From contig NZ_JAUSNH010000260.1 of NCBI RefSeq assembly GCF_030645335.1, positions 1 through 37,730 of the forward strand: 37,730 bases of DNA, written 5' to 3'. The translations under genes and the position numbers were made by a program. This document shows positions 35,511 through 37,730 of this stretch, piece after piece (positions within the stretch are counted from its first letter, which is position 1; every line of letters begins with the position of its first letter). The notes under the pieces are model-generated. The model searched no databases and was not told the DNA's origin. It was given only the letters and a program-made list of their open reading frames with translations. Source of the stretch: Lacisediminimonas sp. Lineage in GTDB: Bacteria; Pseudomonadota; Gammaproteobacteria; Burkholderiales; Burkholderiaceae_D.

Positions 35511-36503
35511 TTAGTCGACCTTGGCGCCAGATGCCTTGACGACTTTCGCCCATTTCTGGGTTTCTGACTGAATGTGCGCGGCAAATTGCTCGGGTGTATT
35601 GCCCACAGGGTCGGCACCCTGGCTGATCAATTTTTCTTTCATGGCCGGGGAAGACAAGGACTTGGCAATCTCTTGCTGCAGCTTGTTCACAATGTCTTTC
35701 GGCGTGCCTGCCGGAGCGAGGACGCCGAACCAGGAGCTGGCATCAAAATTGGCGAGTTCGCCGCCTGCGGCCGCGATCGGTGCGACACCGGGCAGCGCTG
35801 CGGACGGCTTGCTGCTGGTGACTGCCAACGCAAGCAGGCGTCCAGACTTGATGTGTGGCAGCGCCGATGGCAAGTTATCGAACATGACATCGGCCTGTCC
35901 ACCCATCAGATCGGTCAATGCCGGACCCGAACCGCGATAAGGGATGTGCAGCATGTAGGTTCGGGTGATGGTCTTGAACAATTCACCCGACAGGTGGATC
36001 GACGTGCCGTTGCCGCTGGACGCCATATTGACTTTGCCCGGATTGGCCCTCAGGTAGACAATGAAGCTCTTCAGGTCCGTGATCTTGTTCTTGCTCGCAA
36101 ATCCTGGATTCAGCACGAGAACATTCGGCACCGAGGCGACCAATGTGACCGGGGCGAAATCCTTGATCGGATCAAACGGCAGCTTAGGATAAAGGGCCTG
36201 ATTGATGCCGTGCGTCCCGACCGTCCCCATCAATAACGTATAGCCGTCTGCAGGCGACTTGGCGACCAGGTCAGCGCCGAGATTGGCGCCAGCGCCAGGG
36301 CGGTTGTCAACGACGACTGATTGTCCGAGCGACTTGGTCAGTTCCGCACCGACGGCACGTGCCAGCAGATCGGTTGTGCCCCCGGCTGAAAAGGGAACCA
36401 CTATGCGTATCGGCTTGGTCGGATAAGCATTGCCATAGGCAGACCCGCTGGCGATGATGGCCGCACTGGCGAACAGCGTGGAGCAAAGACGTATCAGGTT
36501 CAT
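35511..36503 (-). CDS. Tripartite tricarboxylate transporter (TctC/Bug family) substrate-binding protein
   Basis: From the ATG at 36503 (GAGAGA upstream) the protein has 330 residues with a signal peptide of about 25 residues, then the Bug-family text [56 protein letters not shown] and [36 protein letters not shown]. It is periplasmic and binds a carboxylate or amide solute. No tctA/tctB membrane genes are nearby, as usual for the many orphan Bug proteins of Burkholderiales. Ligand unknown. It converges on the DUF2891 gene and is divergent from the SMP-30 gene. Confidence 0.94.
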   Translation of the reverse strand: MNLIRLCSTLFASAAIIASGSAYGNAYPTKPIRIVVPFSAGGTTDLLARAVGAELTKSLGQSVVVDNRPGAGANLGADLVAKSPADGYTLLMGTVGTHGINQALYPKLPFDPIKDFAPVTLVASVPNVLVLNPGFASKNKITDLKSFIVYLRANPGKVNMASSGNGTSIHLSGELFKTITRTYMLHIPYRGSGPALTDLMGGQADVMFDNLPSALPHIKSGRLLALAVTSSKPSAALPGVAPIAAAGGELANFDASSWFGVLAPAGTPKDIVNKLQQEIAKSLSSPAMKEKLISQGADPVGNTPEQFAAHIQSETQKWAKVVKASGAKVD

Positions 36504-36692
36504 GTTGTCTCTCTTTATTGGTTTGGAATTTCCGGCTGGCACCCAAGGCCGGCAAGAATTCATTTTTTATCATTGGGAACGAGCGCGCACACCGAATCGT
36601 CCCGCAAAAAGGATACTACGATATCGCATCTGGCAAGCGATGCGTGGCCATGTCCATGCATCATAATTACCGCTTTGTACGCGGGGTGGCCA

Positions 36693-37583
36693 ATGGCCGA
36701 GGTAAAAGTCTTCTACGATGCTCCCATGCTGCTGGGGGAATGTCCACTCTGGGAGCCAAGGGAGGCCGCTCTATACTGGATCGACATTCAGGATCGATCT
36801 GTTCATCGGTATGTAGAGCGTGTGGCGAAACATACCGTATGGAAGTTACCATCCGAACCAGGATGCATAGCGCGCATGGCGAGCGGAGTCGTAATAGCCA
36901 TGCGGACCGGAATTGCAACTCTTGACACCGCCTCCGGCGAGCTGAAGTTAATCGCACCGGCACCATTTGACGGCGCGGTACAGCGATTCAACGATGGTCG
37001 TTGCGACGCGCAGGGGCGGCTGTGGGTGGGTAGCATCCATGAGCCGCGCGACGGACCAAAGGCAAGCCTTTACTGTGTCAGGGGCAGTCGGATACAGGAC
37101 GCCCATCTACCAGTGACAGTTTCCAACGGACTGGCTTTCAGCGTCGACAGCCGCGTTCTCTATCACGCGGATACGAGCGCCCATTGCATCAAGGCATACG
37201 ACTTTGACCTGCAATCGGGGACGATAGGGCAGCATCGCGTATTCCATCAATTCAACTCCGGAAGGGGATCTGGGTACGGAGGCCGGCCGGACGGCGCGGC
37301 GGTAGATAGTGAAGGCGCGTATTGGGTCGCGATGTATGAGGGAGGCCGCATCGTCAAACTGTCAGTTGACGGCAACATAGTGGCGGAATTCCCGCTACCT
37401 GTACGGTGCCCGACGATGGTTGCATTTGGTGGGGATGACATGCGAACGCTATTCATCACGACGGTGCGGATCAACCGTTCTGACCAGGAAGTGCGGGACT
37501 TTCCTGCTTCAGGGAAAATCTTGCAGATGCGGGTAGATGTGCCAGGCTCGGTCGAGCCTATGTTCAACTACGACGCACAATAA
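36693..37583 (+). CDS. SMP-30/gluconolactonase/LRE family lactonase
   Basis: From the ATG at 36693 (GGGGTGG upstream) the protein has 296 residues, the normal size. It is a six-bladed beta-propeller; the metal site residues are E16 (LLGECPLWEP), N145 (TVSNGLAFSVD) and D200 (GGRPDGAAVD), with YWVAMYEGGRIVKLSVDG typical of the family. Such enzymes hydrolyse sugar or aldonic lactones. The frame continues upstream to 36573, but that part reads as non-coding. Its TAA is directly followed by a terminator. Codon choice (many GTA, ATA, TTA-type codons) is less GC-biased than in neighbouring housekeeping genes, hinting at later arrival. Confidence 0.92.
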   Translation: MAEVKVFYDAPMLLGECPLWEPREAALYWIDIQDRSVHRYVERVAKHTVWKLPSEPGCIARMASGVVIAMRTGIATLDTASGELKLIAPAPFDGAVQRFNDGRCDAQGRLWVGSIHEPRDGPKASLYCVRGSRIQDAHLPVTVSNGLAFSVDSRVLYHADTSAHCIKAYDFDLQSGTIGQHRVFHQFNSGRGSGYGGRPDGAAVDSEGAYWVAMYEGGRIVKLSVDGNIVAEFPLPVRCPTMVAFGGDDMRTLFITTVRINRSDQEVRDFPASGKILQMRVDVPGSVEPMFNYDAQ

Positions 37584-37589
37584 AAAAAC

Positions 37590-37616
37590 CCCCCTGAGAT
37601 ACCTCAGGGGGTTTTT
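37590..37616. terminator. Bidirectional terminator between the SMP-30 gene and the rRNA operon
   Basis: CCCCCTGAG (37590-37598) pairs with CTCAGGGGG (37603-37611) around an ATAC loop. The plus strand continues with five T residues (37612-37616), and the minus strand with seven Ts from 37588 down to 37582. It can therefore end both the SMP-30 transcript and the rRNA operon coming from the right; the minus-strand T run reaches into the SMP-30 stop codon. Confidence 0.88.
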
Positions 37617-37625
37617 CGGATAAAA

Positions 37626-37730
37626 GCCTGACGATGACCTACTTTCACACTGGTTGCAGCACTATCATCGGCGCGAAGTCGTTTCACGGTCCTGTTCGGG
37701 ATGGGAAGGGGTGGTTCCGACTTGCTATGG
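37626..37730 (-). rRNA. rrf: 5S ribosomal RNA (partial, 5' end beyond window)
   Basis: Read on the minus strand this is the classic 5S sequence: CGGAACCACCCCTTCCCATC, CCGAACAGGACCGTGAAACG, GCGCCGATGATAGTGCTGC, and the 3' end GTAGGTCATCGTCAGG. About 105 of the expected 113-117 bases are present; the 5' end lies past the right edge. As 5S is usually the last gene of an rRNA operon, 23S and 16S should lie to the right on the same strand. Confidence 0.96.

Noticed and set aside
1-37625. tRNA genes, insertion sequences, prophage genes or CRISPR arrays
   Set aside because: No cloverleaf-like sequence, transposase or integrase text, terminal repeats or regularly spaced repeats were seen by eye; a tool search could still find a short one.

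Overview
The window looks like core chromosome of a betaproteobacterium, most likely Burkholderiales/Oxalobacteraceae (Herbaspirillum/Herminiimonas-like). The grounds are a short Fis protein of 77 residues in a dusB-fis-purH-ruvC run, a Bordetella/Burkholderia-type porin, a tripartite tricarboxylate (TctC) binding protein, and high GC content with little intergenic DNA. This placement rests on gene content and protein style only; no search was run. I saw no phage, insertion sequence, CRISPR array or tRNA gene.

Layout. 1-5.1 kb (mostly minus): ruvB (cut by the left edge), ruvA, a plus-strand gene for a small membrane protein with an HExxH motif, then ruvC, purH, fis and dusB (DNA repair, purine synthesis, nucleoid protein, tRNA modification). 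5.2-8.8 kb (minus): a GAF/GGDEF-like protein with a degenerate active site, a histidine phosphatase, and dtd overlapping tyrS. 8.9-13.3 kb: envelope genes, with an M23 peptidase and anmK on plus, and erpA, a bactofilin and a coiled-coil membrane protein on minus. 13.3-16.7 kb: argC, the rpsI-rplM ribosomal protein operon with promoter, leader and terminator, an OsmC-family protein and coq7. 16.9-18.0 kb: a porin with a strong terminator.

18.1-27.8 kb is one long minus-strand run, in transcription order: an Atm1-type ABC exporter, glutamate dehydrogenase, the gltIJKL glutamate/aspartate importer, glycerate kinase, pyrC and a DUF3025 protein. It joins uptake of acidic amino acids to their oxidation. 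27.9-33.0 kb: acyl-CoA thioesterase, Tat-exported PhoD phosphatase, long-chain acyl-CoA ligase and a lipoprotein aminopeptidase. 33.2-37.6 kb is more accessory in character: an M20 amidohydrolase overlapping a DUF2891 gene, a TctC-type binding protein and an SMP-30 lactonase. The window ends inside a minus-strand 5S rRNA gene, the end of an rRNA operon lying to the right, separated from the SMP-30 gene by a hairpin that can stop transcription both ways.

Most genes are familiar housekeeping genes. The points most worth following are the bactofilin plus coiled-coil membrane protein pair beside peptidoglycan enzymes, the GGDEF-like protein that has lost both metal ligands, the HExxH membrane protein splitting the ruv genes, and the translationally overlapped tyrS-dtd pair. 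No stretch longer than 300 bases lacks a gene; the largest gaps (16699-16933, 31633-31862, 32979-33223) hold promoters or nothing I can recognise.
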